Below, piece by piece: positions 22,984 through 32,047 of a DNA stretch of 64,000 bases; within the stretch, counting starts at the first letter, position 1, and each line of letters opens with the position of its first letter. A model generated the notes under the pieces. That model saw nothing but the letters and a program-made list of their open reading frames with translations, was not told the DNA's origin and did not search any database. Position numbers and translations under genes: made by a program. This DNA comes from Salinarimonas rosea DSM 21201 (GTDB taxonomy: Bacteria; Pseudomonadota; Alphaproteobacteria; Rhizobiales; Beijerinckiaceae): the NCBI RefSeq assembly GCF_000429045.1, contig NZ_AUBC01000012.1, positions 124,001-188,000 on the forward strand. Direction: 5' to 3'.

Positions 22984-24002
22984 GCGACGTCGTCCTCTCG
23001 GTCCAGGGACTGGCGACGGCGTTCGCCACCCGCGCCGGCAGCTTCAAGGCTGTCGACGGCGTCTCCTTCGACGTGCGCCGGGGCGAGGTCGTCGGGCTCG
23101 TCGGCGAGTCCGGCTCCGGCAAGAGCGTGACCGGCTATTCCATCCTGGGCCTGATCGAGCCGCCCGGCCAGATCGTCGGCGGGCGCGTGCTGCTCGAGGG
23201 CGAGGACCTGCTCGCGCTCTCCCCCGACAAGCTGCGTCGCATGCGCGGGGCGCGCGTCGCCATGGTCTTCCAGGACCCGATGATGACGCTCAACCCCGTC
23301 CTGAAGATCGGAACGCAGATGGCGGCGGCCGTGCGCGCCCACGACCGGGTGTCGAAGGCGCAGGCCCTGGCGCGGGCCCGGGACGCGCTCGGGACGGTGG
23401 GGATCCCCTCGCCAGAGGAGCGGCTCGACGCCTACCCGCACCAGCTCTCCGGGGGCATGCGCCAGCGCGTGGCGATCGCCACCGCGCTGCTGCACAGCCC
23501 GTCGGTGATCATCGCCGACGAGCCGACGACCGCGCTCGACGTCTCCATCCAGGGCCAGATCCTGGCCGAGGTGCGCCGCCTCGCGGACGAGACCGGCACC
23601 GCCTTCGTGTGGATCACGCACGACCTCGCGGTGGTCTCGAGCCTCGCCGACGAGGTCTGCGTGATGTATGCCGGGCGCATCGTCGAGCGCGGGCCGGCGG
23701 AGGCCGTGATCGCCTCCCCGCGCCACCCGTATACGCAGGGGCTGCTCGCCTCGGTGCCGAGCCTGCACGAGCCCGGCGAGCGCCTGCCGCAGGTCCCCGG
23801 CTCGGCCCCGCCGCCGATGGAGCGCCCCGAGGGCTGCGCCTTCCGCCCGCGGTGCCCGCGCGCGACGGACGCCTGCCTCGTCGACCCCGTCATCCAGACC
23901 TACGACGGCGAGCGCCGCGCGGCGCTGTGCCACCACCCGATCGAGCCCGACGCAGCATGGAACACCTCCTCGACATCGACGGCGTCTCGAAGCGCTTCGT
24001 GA
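22980..24002 (+). CDS. ABC transporter ATP-binding protein (DppD type)
   Basis: A 340-residue ATPase with Walker A GESGSGKS (about residues 41-48), signature LSGGMRQRV, Walker B VIIADEPTTALD, and the oligopeptide-transporter C-terminal region with a cysteine cluster (GCAFRPRCPRATDACL) that binds an iron-sulfur cluster in some DppD/OppD proteins. Its last 46 nt overlap the DppF-type gene, so the extreme C-terminus ([13 protein letters not shown]) is probably unimportant. Confidence 0.93.
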   Translation: MSDVVLSVQGLATAFATRAGSFKAVDGVSFDVRRGEVVGLVGESGSGKSVTGYSILGLIEPPGQIVGGRVLLEGEDLLALSPDKLRRMRGARVAMVFQDPMMTLNPVLKIGTQMAAAVRAHDRVSKAQALARARDALGTVGIPSPEERLDAYPHQLSGGMRQRVAIATALLHSPSVIIADEPTTALDVSIQGQILAEVRRLADETGTAFVWITHDLAVVSSLADEVCVMYAGRIVERGPAEAVIASPRHPYTQGLLASVPSLHEPGERLPQVPGSAPPPMERPEGCAFRPRCPRATDACLVDPVIQTYDGERRAALCHHPIEPDAAWNTSSTSTASRSAS

Positions 24003-24958
24003 AGCAGACGACGCTCGGCGAGCGCATCGCGCGCGCGCTCGGCGCGGGCGGCGCGCCCGAGATCGTGCGCGCCGTCACGGACGTGAGCCTGACCGTGTCC
24101 CGCGGCGAGGTGGTGGGGCTCGTGGGCGAGAGCGGCTGCGGGAAGTCGACGCTCGGCCGCATGGTCGCGGGCATCTACACCCCGAGCAACGGCCGCATCC
24201 GGTTCGAGGGCGCGCCCGTGGCCGTCTCGCGCGGGCGGCGGGTGGAGAAGCTCACCACCCGCGTCCAGATGATCCACCAGGACCCGTTCGCCAGCCTCAA
24301 CCCGCGGGTGCGGGTCGCGGACACGGTCGCCGAGGGGCCGGTGGCGCACAAGCTGGTCTCGCAGAAGGACGCGGACGCCTACGTCGCCGACATGCTCGAG
24401 CGCGTGGGCTTCGACGCCGCCTCGCGCCGGCGCTTTCCCCATCAGTTCTCGGGTGGGCAGCGCCAGCGCATCGCCATCGCCCGGGCGCTCGCGATGAAGC
24501 CCGACCTGCTCGTGCTCGACGAGCCGGTGGCCTCGCTCGACGTCTCGATCCAGGCGCAGGTGCTCAATCTGTTCCAGGACCTGCGCCGCGACCTCGACCT
24601 CACCGCGATCTTCGTGAGCCACGATCTCGGCGTGGTGCGCCACGTCTCCGACCGGGTGGCGATCATGTATCTCGGCCGCATCGTCGAGACCGCGCCCACC
24701 CGGACCCTCTACGCCGCGCCGGCGCATCCCTACACGAAGGCGCTGTTCGAGAGCGTGCCGAAGATCGGCGCGGGCCGTGGCGTCTTCCGCCCGATCGCCG
24801 GCGAGATCCCCTCGCCGCTGGCGCCGCCGCAGGGCTGCCACTTCCACCCCCGCTGCCCGTCGGCCGGCCCCCGTTGCGGCCGCGAGGCGCCGGTGCTGAA
24901 ATCCATCGGGCCCGGCCAGAGCGCCGCCTGCCACCTTCACGACGGAGGCGTCGCGTGA
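23957..24958 (+). CDS. ABC transporter ATP-binding protein (DppF type)
   Basis: A 333-residue ATPase: Walker A GESGCGKS, signature FSGGQRQRI, Walker [14 protein letters not shown]-loop VSHDLGVV, and the C-terminal cysteine region ([16 protein letters not shown]). It pairs with the DppD-type ATPase. The ATG at 23957 lies within the end of that gene, and its stop overlaps the GTG of the carboxypeptidase gene. Confidence 0.93.
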   Translation: MEHLLDIDGVSKRFVKQTTLGERIARALGAGGAPEIVRAVTDVSLTVSRGEVVGLVGESGCGKSTLGRMVAGIYTPSNGRIRFEGAPVAVSRGRRVEKLTTRVQMIHQDPFASLNPRVRVADTVAEGPVAHKLVSQKDADAYVADMLERVGFDAASRRRFPHQFSGGQRQRIAIARALAMKPDLLVLDEPVASLDVSIQAQVLNLFQDLRRDLDLTAIFVSHDLGVVRHVSDRVAIMYLGRIVETAPTRTLYAAPAHPYTKALFESVPKIGAGRGVFRPIAGEIPSPLAPPQGCHFHPRCPSAGPRCGREAPVLKSIGPGQSAACHLHDGGVA

Positions 24959-26463
24959 CGCTCGCACCCTTCCGCGCCGAGATCGGCGCGATCAACGACC
25001 TGCTCTGCGCGGCGTCCGTGCTCACCTGGGACAGCCGCACGATGATGCCGGCGGGCGGCGCCGAGACGCGCGGTCTGCAGATCGCGACGCTGATCCGCGC
25101 CGCCCGCGACCGGCTGCTGGGCGCCGACCTCGCCCGCGCCCTCGACGCGGCGCGGCGCGCCGTCGAGGGCCTGCCCGCGGATCACCCCGACGCCCGCGCC
25201 GTCGCGCAGACGCTCTCCGCGGTCGCACATCATGCGCGGGTGCCGGCGGACCTGATCGAGCGCCGCGCGGCGCTGCGCACGCGCGCGCAGGCCGCGTGGA
25301 CGCAGGCGCGGGCGACCTCGGACTTCGCCCTCTTCGCCCCCTATCTCGAGGAGACGATCAGCCTCGCCCGCGCCTATGCCGACGCCGTCGGCTGGGAGGC
25401 GCATCCCTACGACGCGATGGTCGGGATGTTCGAGCCCGGCGAGACCGCCGCCTCGCTCTCGGCCCTGTTCGCCACCCTGCGCGCGGGCGTCGCGCCGCTC
25501 CTCGATGCCGCTCGCGGGCGCGCGCCGGCGCGCGACGACTTCCTCGCCCGCGGCTACGGAGAAGAGGGCCAGCGCGCCTTCGGCCTCTCCATCGCCGAGC
25601 GCTTCGGCTACGACCTCGCCCACGGCCGGCTCGACACCACCGTGCACCCGTTCGAGGTGAGCTTCACGCGCAGCGACGTGCGCATCACCACGCGCTACCG
25701 GCCGGACTACCTGCCCGGCTCGCTGTTCGGCATCTTCCACGAGACCGGCCATGCGCTCTACGAGCAGAACGTCGAGCCGGCCTACACCCGCTCCGCGCTC
25801 GCGACCGACCTCGTCGGCCTCTACGCGGTGGGCGGGACGAGCTTCGGCGCCCACGAGAGCCAGTCGCGCCTGTGGGAGAACCACGTCGCGCGCACGCCCA
25901 CCTTCTGGGCGAACCACTTTCCCGAGCTGAAGGCGCACTTCCCCGACGAGCTCGCCGACGTCGACGCCGACGCCTTCTACGCCGCGGTGACCCGCGCCGA
26001 GCCGGGCTTCATCCGCGTCGAGGCGGACGAGCTGACCTACGATCTGCACATCATGCTGCGCGTCGAGCTGGAGACGGCGCTGATGGCGGGCGACCTCGGC
26101 GTCTCCGACCTGCCGGGTGCGTGGGACGAGAGGGTGCGGCGCGACCTCGGGCTCGTCGTGCCGGATGCGCGCCGGGGCGTGCTCCAGGACGTGCACTGGT
26201 CGTCGGGCTACATCGGCTCGTTCCCGACCTACACGATCGGCAACGTCATGGCCGCGCAGTTGATGGAATCGGTGCGCGAGGACGATCCCGGCGCGATCGA
26301 CGCCCTGGAGCGGGCCGACTACGCGCCGCTCGCGGACTGGCTGCGCGCCGCGGTCTGGCGCCACGGCCGGCGCTTCGGCCGCGACGAGCTCCTGGCGCAG
26401 GCGACGGGCCGCGGGCTCGATCCGGCGCCCTACCTGCGCCACCTCGCGGCGAAGTACGGCTGA
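24955..26463 (+). CDS. M32 family carboxypeptidase (Taq type)
   Basis: A 502-residue zinc carboxypeptidase with HETGH at 262-266 (the HExxH motif), preceded by HPFEVSF (HPF motif, 231-233) and followed by GTSFGAHESQSRLWEN carrying the third metal glutamate. GYIGSFPTYTIGN near the C-terminus is also family-typical. It removes C-terminal residues from peptides in the cytoplasm. GTG start coupled to the ABC ATPase (GTGA), so it is the last gene of the importer operon and probably digests what it brings in. Confidence 0.92.
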   Translation: MTLAPFRAEIGAINDLLCAASVLTWDSRTMMPAGGAETRGLQIATLIRAARDRLLGADLARALDAARRAVEGLPADHPDARAVAQTLSAVAHHARVPADLIERRAALRTRAQAAWTQARATSDFALFAPYLEETISLARAYADAVGWEAHPYDAMVGMFEPGETAASLSALFATLRAGVAPLLDAARGRAPARDDFLARGYGEEGQRAFGLSIAERFGYDLAHGRLDTTVHPFEVSFTRSDVRITTRYRPDYLPGSLFGIFHETGHALYEQNVEPAYTRSALATDLVGLYAVGGTSFGAHESQSRLWENHVARTPTFWANHFPELKAHFPDELADVDADAFYAAVTRAEPGFIRVEADELTYDLHIMLRVELETALMAGDLGVSDLPGAWDERVRRDLGLVVPDARRGVLQDVHWSSGYIGSFPTYTIGNVMAAQLMESVREDDPGAIDALERADYAPLADWLRAAVWRHGRRFGRDELLAQATGRGLDPAPYLRHLAAKYG

Positions 26464-26632
26464 GCGCAGCGCTGTCCCGTTACCCGATGGGCTCGTGAAC
26501 GGAGCGCCCCCGCCCCGCAGGGGAGCGGCGCGCCGTCCGCCCCCGTGCACACCCTCCCAGAACGTCCGCGCACCCCGACCCTTGCGCACCTCGCCCCCCG
26601 GTGCTCGACTGGAGCCCGGAGGCCGCGCGACG

Positions 26633-27544
26633 ATGAACCTGACGTTCCTCGAGACCTTCGTCTGGGTGGCGCACCTGCGGAGCTTCACGCTCGCCGCGGA
26701 GCGCATGCACGCCACGCAGGCCGCGGTGTCGGCGCGCATCGCCTCGCTGGAGCGCGAGCTCGGCGTCAAGCTCTTCCTGCGCGAGCCCCGGGACGTGCGG
26801 CTGACCCCCGAGGGCGAGCGGGCGCTCGCCCATGCCGAGCGGATGCTGCGCTGCTCGAAGGAGTTCTATCGCGACGTGGCGGGCGGCGACGGCCTGCGGG
26901 GCACGGCGCGGATCGGGGTGATCGACACGATCTCCCACACCTGGCTCATCGACTTCATCCGCCGCTCGCGCGCCACCCACCCGAGGATCGACCTCGAGCT
27001 CGTCGCCGACACCAGCCTGCGGCTCGCCGACATGCTCGTCGCCGGCGAGATCGATCTCGGGCTGATCATGGGGCCGGTCGGCGGGCCGGAGGTCGTCGAG
27101 ATCGACCTGTGCACCTACGCCTCCGCATGGCTGGCCTCGCCCGGCCTCGACCTGCACGGACGCACGCTCGACGTCGGCGACCTCGCGCAGCACGCCATCG
27201 TATCCTTCCCGCGCTGCTCGCAGCCGCACGAGGCGATGATGCGCTATTTCAGCCGCTTCCCGGAAGCGCAGCCGACCTTCTACTCGACGAACTCGCTGGC
27301 CACGATCATCCGCATGACGGTCGACGGCATCGGCGTCGCGGCCATACCGCCCACGGTGGTGCGCCGGGAGATCGAGCGCGGCGAGCTGGTGCGGCTCGAC
27401 GTGCGCCAGCCCTTCCCGCCGCTCGGCTTCCAGGCGACCTACCGGGACGGGCCGGCTTCGCACCTGCCCGCCGCCCTCGCCGACCTCGCCCGGGAGGTGG
27501 CCCGCGACTTCTGCGCCGGCCAGGAGCCGGCCCTCGCCTGGTAG
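26633..27544 (+). CDS. LysR family regulator (nitrilase/TRAP 2 side)
   Basis: A 303-residue LysR regulator. The helix-turn-helix reads FVWVAHLRSFTLAAERMHATQ and AAVSARIASLERELG (residues 8-43); LFLREPRDVRLTPEG follows. The effector domain covers about 90-295 with IGVIDTISHTWLIDFI and GEIDLGLIMGPVG. ATG 26633 gives the usual family start. It lies 109 nt upstream of the carbon-nitrogen hydrolase gene in the same direction and probably controls it and the TRAP genes behind. Confidence 0.9.
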   Translation: MNLTFLETFVWVAHLRSFTLAAERMHATQAAVSARIASLERELGVKLFLREPRDVRLTPEGERALAHAERMLRCSKEFYRDVAGGDGLRGTARIGVIDTISHTWLIDFIRRSRATHPRIDLELVADTSLRLADMLVAGEIDLGLIMGPVGGPEVVEIDLCTYASAWLASPGLDLHGRTLDVGDLAQHAIVSFPRCSQPHEAMMRYFSRFPEAQPTFYSTNSLATIIRMTVDGIGVAAIPPTVVRREIERGELVRLDVRQPFPPLGFQATYRDGPASHLPAALADLAREVARDFCAGQEPALAW

Positions 27545-27576
27545 CGGGCGGTTGCATAACGAAACCCGATCGCGGC

Positions 27577-27598
27577 GACAGAAATTTGTCTTTTGACA
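27577..27598 (+). promoter_or_regulatory. Candidate operator and -35 before the hydrolase gene
   Basis: GACAGAAATTTGTC (27577-27590) has arms GACA and TGTC around an AT-rich centre and directly precedes TTGACA (27593-27598). A weak -10 (GAAGAT, 27617-27622) follows after 18 nt. This AT-rich island lies between the LysR gene and the hydrolase gene. Confidence 0.4.
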
Positions 27599-27653
27599 GC
27601 TGGCGGACCCCCTCGCGAAGATGTTCTCGAACGAACGTCAGGGGAGGTCACGC

Positions 27654-28454
27654 ATGAAGGTCGCCGTCGTACAGATGAACTCGCAGGGAGACAAGGGGGC
27701 GAACCTCGATGCCGCCCGACGTCTCGTCGACGAGGCCGCGCAGGACAAGCCGGATCTGGTGGTCCTGCCCGAATACTGGGCCTGTCTCGGCGATGGGCCG
27801 GCCGAGTTCCACGCCAGCGCCGAGCGCTTCCCCGAGGGCGAGGCCTATTCCACCATGGCCGAGCTCGCCCGCACGCACGGGGTGACGCTGCACGGCGGCA
27901 GCATCGTCGAGACCGACGGCGAGCGCTTCTACAACACGAGCCTCGTCTTCGACCCGCAGGGCCGGGAGATCGCGCGCTACCGCAAGATCCACATGTTCGA
28001 CGTCGACGTGCCCGGCGGCATGCGCCATCGCGAGAGCGAGACCATCTCGCCCGGGCGCGAGATCGTCACCTATTCCTGCGGCGGCTACATGATCGGCTGC
28101 TCGATCTGCTACGACCTGCGCTTTCCCGAGCTGTTCCGGGCGCTGCGCGACCGCGGCGCCGACCTGATCGTGCTGCCGGCGGCCTTCACGCTGATGACCG
28201 GCAAGGATCATTGGGAGGTGCTGCTGCGGGCGCGCGCCATCGAGACGCAGACGCACGTCCTCGCCTGCGGCCAGATCGGCACGCATGCCGGCGGCCGCAA
28301 GGCCTGCTACGGCCACAGCATGATCATCGATCCGTGGGGGCACATCGTCGCCCAGGTCGGCGACCACCAGGGCCATGCGGTCGCGCGCATCGATGCCGAG
28401 TACCAGGCGCGCGTGCGCCGGAACGTCCCCGTCGCCACCCACCACGTGCTGTGA
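27654..28454 (+). CDS. Carbon-nitrogen hydrolase (Nit2/omega-amidase type)
   Basis: A 266-residue enzyme of the nitrilase superfamily with the Glu-Lys-Cys triad: glutamate in VLPEYWA (about residue 42), lysine in RYRKIHMFDVDVP, and cysteine in GCSICYDLRFPELFRAL. The motif after the lysine (HMFDVDVPGG) and DLRFPELFR are those of the Nit2/deaminated-glutathione-amidase branch, which cleave small amides, not nitriles. ATG 27654 has GGGGAGG upstream. Its stop overlaps the GTG of the RraA-like gene. It would deamidate a 2-oxo-acid amide or similar compound. Confidence 0.9.
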   Translation: MKVAVVQMNSQGDKGANLDAARRLVDEAAQDKPDLVVLPEYWACLGDGPAEFHASAERFPEGEAYSTMAELARTHGVTLHGGSIVETDGERFYNTSLVFDPQGREIARYRKIHMFDVDVPGGMRHRESETISPGREIVTYSCGGYMIGCSICYDLRFPELFRALRDRGADLIVLPAAFTLMTGKDHWEVLLRARAIETQTHVLACGQIGTHAGGRKACYGHSMIIDPWGHIVAQVGDHQGHAVARIDAEYQARVRRNVPVATHHVL

Positions 28455-29122
28455 GCCGTCCCGTGTTCGAGATCAGAGACCTTCCCCGCCAGATCGACCC
28501 CCGCCTCGTTCGCCTGCTGGAGCAGGTGGAGACCGCCACCGTCGGGCACTTCCTGCACAGCCAGTTCGCCGACGCGGCGCTGCGCGGCGTCCTGCCGGAG
28601 ACCCGTGTCGCCGGCACGGCCGTGACGCTGCGCATCCCCGGCGCGGATTCGACCCTCCTGCACCATGCGCTCGCCCTCGTGCGGCCTGGCGACTTCCTCG
28701 TCATCGACCGTGCCGGCGACACCAGGCACGCGTGCTGGGGCGGGGTCGTCACCAACGCGGCGAAGCTCGCGGGCGTGGTCGGCGCGGTGATCGACGGGCC
28801 GGCAACGGACTTCAACGAGATCCGCCGCTGCGAGATGCCGGTGTGGTGCCGCGGCCCCTCGCCGATCACCACCAAGCTGCTCGGCCTCGAGGGCGCGATG
28901 AACGTGCCCGTCAGCGTCGGCGGCTGCGCGGTCGAGCCCGGCGACGCCGTGCTCGCCGACGAGAGCGGCGTGCTCTTCCTGAAGCCCGGCCAGATCCAGG
29001 CCGTGGCCGAGCGGGCGATCGGGATGCAGGAGCGCGAGCTCGGGCTCCTCGACCGCCTGCGCGCCGGCGAGAAGCTGCCGGACATCTCCGGCGCGACGGC
29101 CAAGGTCATGGCGGCGCGCTGA
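28451..29122 (+). CDS. RraA family protein (oxaloacetate/HMG aldolase-like)
   Basis: A 223-residue protein with the RraA fold: ATVGHFLHSQ near the start, GDFLVIDRAGDTRHACWGGV (about residues 78-97), AKLAGVVGAVIDGPATD (about 101-117) and MPVWCRGPSPIT. Enzymatic members (4-hydroxy-4-methyl-2-oxoglutarate or oxaloacetate decarboxylases) have DGxxRD; here threonine replaces the arginine (DGPATD), so substrate binding may differ or be lost. GTG start coupled to the amidase gene. It could cleave the 2-oxo acid left after deamidation. Confidence 0.82.
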   Translation: MSRPVFEIRDLPRQIDPRLVRLLEQVETATVGHFLHSQFADAALRGVLPETRVAGTAVTLRIPGADSTLLHHALALVRPGDFLVIDRAGDTRHACWGGVVTNAAKLAGVVGAVIDGPATDFNEIRRCEMPVWCRGPSPITTKLLGLEGAMNVPVSVGGCAVEPGDAVLADESGVLFLKPGQIQAVAERAIGMQERELGLLDRLRAGEKLPDISGATAKVMAAR

Positions 29123-29131
29123 TCGAACCCC

Positions 29132-29166
29132 GCCGCGGCCGAGCAGAAGGGAACGCCGGCCGCGGC
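29132..29166 (+). promoter_or_regulatory. Hairpin between the RraA-like gene and TRAP system 2
   Basis: GCCGCGGCCG (29132-29141) and CGGCCGCGGC (29157-29166) form a perfect 10-bp stem with a 15-nt loop, in the 70-nt gap before dctP. It may be a partial terminator that separates the enzyme pair from the transporter, or a stabiliser. Confidence 0.45.
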
Positions 29167-29192
29167 TGCTTCACCAACGGGAGGACCGGACG

Positions 29193-30191
29193 ATGACGAT
29201 CAAGAACGCACTTCTCGCCCTCGTGGCGACCACCGCCCTCGTCGCGGCGGGCGCGGCGCAGGCGGAGACGTGGCGCATGGCCCACAAGATGCCCGCCGAC
29301 TCGATCGAAGGCCGCATCTTCCAGGCGGTGGCCGACCGGATCGGCGAGAAGACGGACGGGGAGATCACCGTCGAGGTGTACCCCAACGAGCAGCTGGGGA
29401 AGGACGACGCCATCCTCGAGCAGCTCCAGCTCGGCACGGTCCACATCTACCCGGAAGGCTCCTCGTACCTGCAGAAGTGGGTGCCGGAGATGAAGTTCGT
29501 CAGCGCGCCCTTCCTGTTCGACGATCGCGAGCACTGGTCGCGCTTCATGGCGACCGACCTCGTCGAGGGCTGGCACCAGGCGATCGAGGACGAGGCCGGC
29601 ATCACCGTCATCGGCGACTCGACCAAGATGGTGCGCGGCCCCTACCGGGTGATGGTCTCGACGAAGCCGATCGAGAGCCTCGACGACGTCGCGGGCCTGA
29701 AGCTGCGCCTGCATCCGGACGAGCTCGCGGCAGCCGCCTGGCGGCATCTCGGCGCGGAGGTGCGCACGCTCGCCTGGACCGAGGTCTACGAGTCGCTCGG
29801 CCGCGGCATCGTCGAGGCGGTGAACAGCCCCGTCGCGCTGGTCGAGCCGATGCGCTTCTACGAGGTCGCGCCCCACATCACCCGCCACGACGAGTACCCG
29901 CAGGGCCTCGCCTTCATGGCGAACGCCGACGCCTGGAACGGGCTCGACGAGGAGACCCGCGGGCAGATCATCGAGGCCTACGACGAGGTGGCGGCCGAGT
30001 TCGCCGCCGAGACCGATCGCGTCGCCGAGGAGTCGCTCGCGCGGATGGCCGAGGAGGACGTGTCCTACTCCGCCGTCGACACCGGCCCCTTCGTCGCCCG
30101 TATGGCCGAGCTCTACCGGCAGATGGATGCCGAGGGCGCGCTGCCGGAAGGCTTCCTCGAAGCCGTCGACGCCTCCCGCGCCGCGAACTGA
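29193..30191 (+). CDS. TRAP transporter solute-binding protein (DctP family), system 2
   Basis: A 332-residue periplasmic protein with signal peptide MTIKNALLALVATTALVAAG ending AQA-ET. DctP motifs: WRMAHKMPADSIEGRIFQAV, GEITVEVYPNEQLGKDDAI, FVSAPFLFDDREHW, and VAGLKLRLHPDELAAAAWRHLGA with the ligand-binding arginine. GGGAGGA precedes the ATG. The permease genes follow at once (3 nt gap). Fits C4-dicarboxylate-like or keto-acid ligands; identity unknown. Confidence 0.93.
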   Translation: MTIKNALLALVATTALVAAGAAQAETWRMAHKMPADSIEGRIFQAVADRIGEKTDGEITVEVYPNEQLGKDDAILEQLQLGTVHIYPEGSSYLQKWVPEMKFVSAPFLFDDREHWSRFMATDLVEGWHQAIEDEAGITVIGDSTKMVRGPYRVMVSTKPIESLDDVAGLKLRLHPDELAAAAWRHLGAEVRTLAWTEVYESLGRGIVEAVNSPVALVEPMRFYEVAPHITRHDEYPQGLAFMANADAWNGLDEETRGQIIEAYDEVAAEFAAETDRVAEESLARMAEEDVSYSAVDTGPFVARMAELYRQMDAEGALPEGFLEAVDASRAAN

Positions 30192-30194
30192 GCC

Positions 30195-30752
30195 ATGTGG
30201 CGGCTCCTCGACCGGGGCCTCTCGGCCGCCGACAGGATCTTCCTGGCGGCGGCCAACGGGCTGCTCCTCGCCATGCTGGCGATCAACCTCGCCAACATCC
30301 TCTCGCGCCTGATCCTCGACCTCGGCATCATCTGGGTCTTCCCCTGGACCGGCGTCCTGTTCGTCTGGACGATCTTCCTCGGCTTCTTCTGCATCTATCG
30401 CCGGGGGCAGGACGTCGCCGTCGACGTCCTGGTGCGACGTCTGCCGGACCGCGGGCGCGCGTTCGTGCGCGTCCTCGTGGATCTGCTCGCGCTTTCGCTC
30501 CTCGCCACGATCCTCGCCCAGGCGCCCACCCTGATCCCGCGCCAGGTCGGCGTCATCGATCTCGTCGGCATCCAGCGCTACTGGCTCTCGGTGCCGCTCT
30601 TCGTCTCCTGCTTCCTGATCGCCTGCCAGTTCGTCCTCGACCTGCGCGATGCCGTCCGCGCCGTCGCGGACCCGAAGCGCGCCGCGTTCGAGGCGCATCA
30701 TCGCAACGAGACCCCGGACGACAGGCCCGAGCCGCGGGAGGCCCGCCCATGA
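30195..30752 (+). CDS. TRAP transporter small permease (DctQ family), system 2
   Basis: A 185-residue protein with four helices: AANGLLLAMLAINLANILSR, then FPWTGVLFVWTIFLGFFCIY with the family's W..E region changed to WTGV, two more helices and a charged C-terminal tail of about 30 residues. The basic loop (YRRGQDVAVDVLVRR) matches DctQ. Stop overlaps the DctM start by 4 nt. Confidence 0.85.
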   Translation: MWRLLDRGLSAADRIFLAAANGLLLAMLAINLANILSRLILDLGIIWVFPWTGVLFVWTIFLGFFCIYRRGQDVAVDVLVRRLPDRGRAFVRVLVDLLALSLLATILAQAPTLIPRQVGVIDLVGIQRYWLSVPLFVSCFLIACQFVLDLRDAVRAVADPKRAAFEAHHRNETPDDRPEPREARP

Positions 30753-32035
30753 CCGCCGTCGCGCTCTTCGCCGGATTCCTCGCGCTCATCGCGCTCAGGA
30801 CCCCGATCACCATGGCGATCGGCATCGCCGTCGTCGGCGCGCTGATCGCCGCCGGCTTCTCGACCACGCTCTGGATCGTGCCGATGAAGGTGCTGGAGGG
30901 GGCGGGCAACGCCTCGCTGCTGGCGATCCCCTTCTTCGTGCTCACCGGCAACCTGATGAACGCGATCGGGATCACCGAGCGCATCTTCAACCTGGCGAAC
31001 GCCCTCGTCGGCCATTTCCGCGCCGGCCTGGCGCAGGTGAACGTGCTCGCCTCGGTCCTGCTCGCCGGCGGCACCGGCGCGGCGGTGGCCGACATCGCGG
31101 GCCTCGGCGCCGTCGAGATCAAGGCGATGCGCGAGCGCGGCTACAAGCCGGCCTTCGCGGCGGCGATCACGGCGGTCTCGGCCATCGTCGCGCCCTTCAT
31201 CCCGCCCTCGGTGCCGCTCGTCGTCTACGCCTTCCTGTCGAATACGTCGGTGGCGCGCATGTTCCTCGCGGGCATCGTGCCGGGGCTCCTCGTCGCGGTG
31301 GCCCTGATGATCTTCAACCGGCTGCTCGCCACGAGGGTCGAGTTCCCGCAGCAGGAGAAGGCGAGCCTGGGCGAGGTCTGGCGCCAGACCCTGTCGGGCG
31401 CCTCGGCGCTGATCGCGCCCGCGATCATCATGGGCGGCATCCTGACCGGGACGACGACCGCATCCGAGGCCGGCGTGCTCGCCTCCGGCTACGTCATCCT
31501 GCTCGGCGCGATCTTCCGCACGCTGACCTGGGAGGCGCTGACCAAGGCGCTCACCGAGACGGTGCTGATCACGTCGATGATCATGATCATCATCGGCTTC
31601 GCCGGCTCGATGGGCTGGCTCCTCGCCATCGAGCAGATCCCGCAGGACCTCGCGCGCGGCATCCCGAGCCGGGTCGAGTCGATCGGGATGTTCCTTCTCG
31701 TCGTCTCGGTGACGGTGCTCGTGCTCGGCTGCTTCATCGACGGGATCACGATCAAGCTGCTGCTCGTGCCGATCCTCTTGCCGCTGGTCGACGCCTACGG
31801 CATCGACCGGGTGCATTTCGGCATCGTGCTGCAGATGTCGCTGATCCTCGGCATCGCGACGCCGCCGCTCGGGATCGGGCTCTACGTCACCTCGCGGATC
31901 GCGCAGACGCCGATCGAGGACATCGTGCGGGCGGTGCTGCCGTTCTTCATCCCGCTGCTGATCGTCCTCGCCTGCCTGGCGGCCTTCCCGCAGCTGAGCC
32001 TGTTCCTGCCGAACCTCTTCATGGGCCCGCAGTGA
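30749..32035 (+). CDS. TRAP transporter large permease (DctM family), system 2
   Basis: A 428-residue polytopic protein with TPITMAIGIAVVGALIAAG, FVLTGNLMNAIGITERIF (about residues 68-85), TAVSAIVAPFIPPSVPLVVY and the terminal ATPPLGIGLYVTSRIA. These are the conserved repeats of DctM, part of the ion-transporter superfamily. ATG at 30749 overlaps the DctQ stop (ATGA). Its end faces the convergent LysR gene 13 nt away. Confidence 0.92.
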   Translation: MTAVALFAGFLALIALRTPITMAIGIAVVGALIAAGFSTTLWIVPMKVLEGAGNASLLAIPFFVLTGNLMNAIGITERIFNLANALVGHFRAGLAQVNVLASVLLAGGTGAAVADIAGLGAVEIKAMRERGYKPAFAAAITAVSAIVAPFIPPSVPLVVYAFLSNTSVARMFLAGIVPGLLVAVALMIFNRLLATRVEFPQQEKASLGEVWRQTLSGASALIAPAIIMGGILTGTTTASEAGVLASGYVILLGAIFRTLTWEALTKALTETVLITSMIMIIIGFAGSMGWLLAIEQIPQDLARGIPSRVESIGMFLLVVSVTVLVLGCFIDGITIKLLLVPILLPLVDAYGIDRVHFGIVLQMSLILGIATPPLGIGLYVTSRIAQTPIEDIVRAVLPFFIPLLIVLACLAAFPQLSLFLPNLFMGPQ

Positions 32036-32047
32036 CACGCGCGCACG

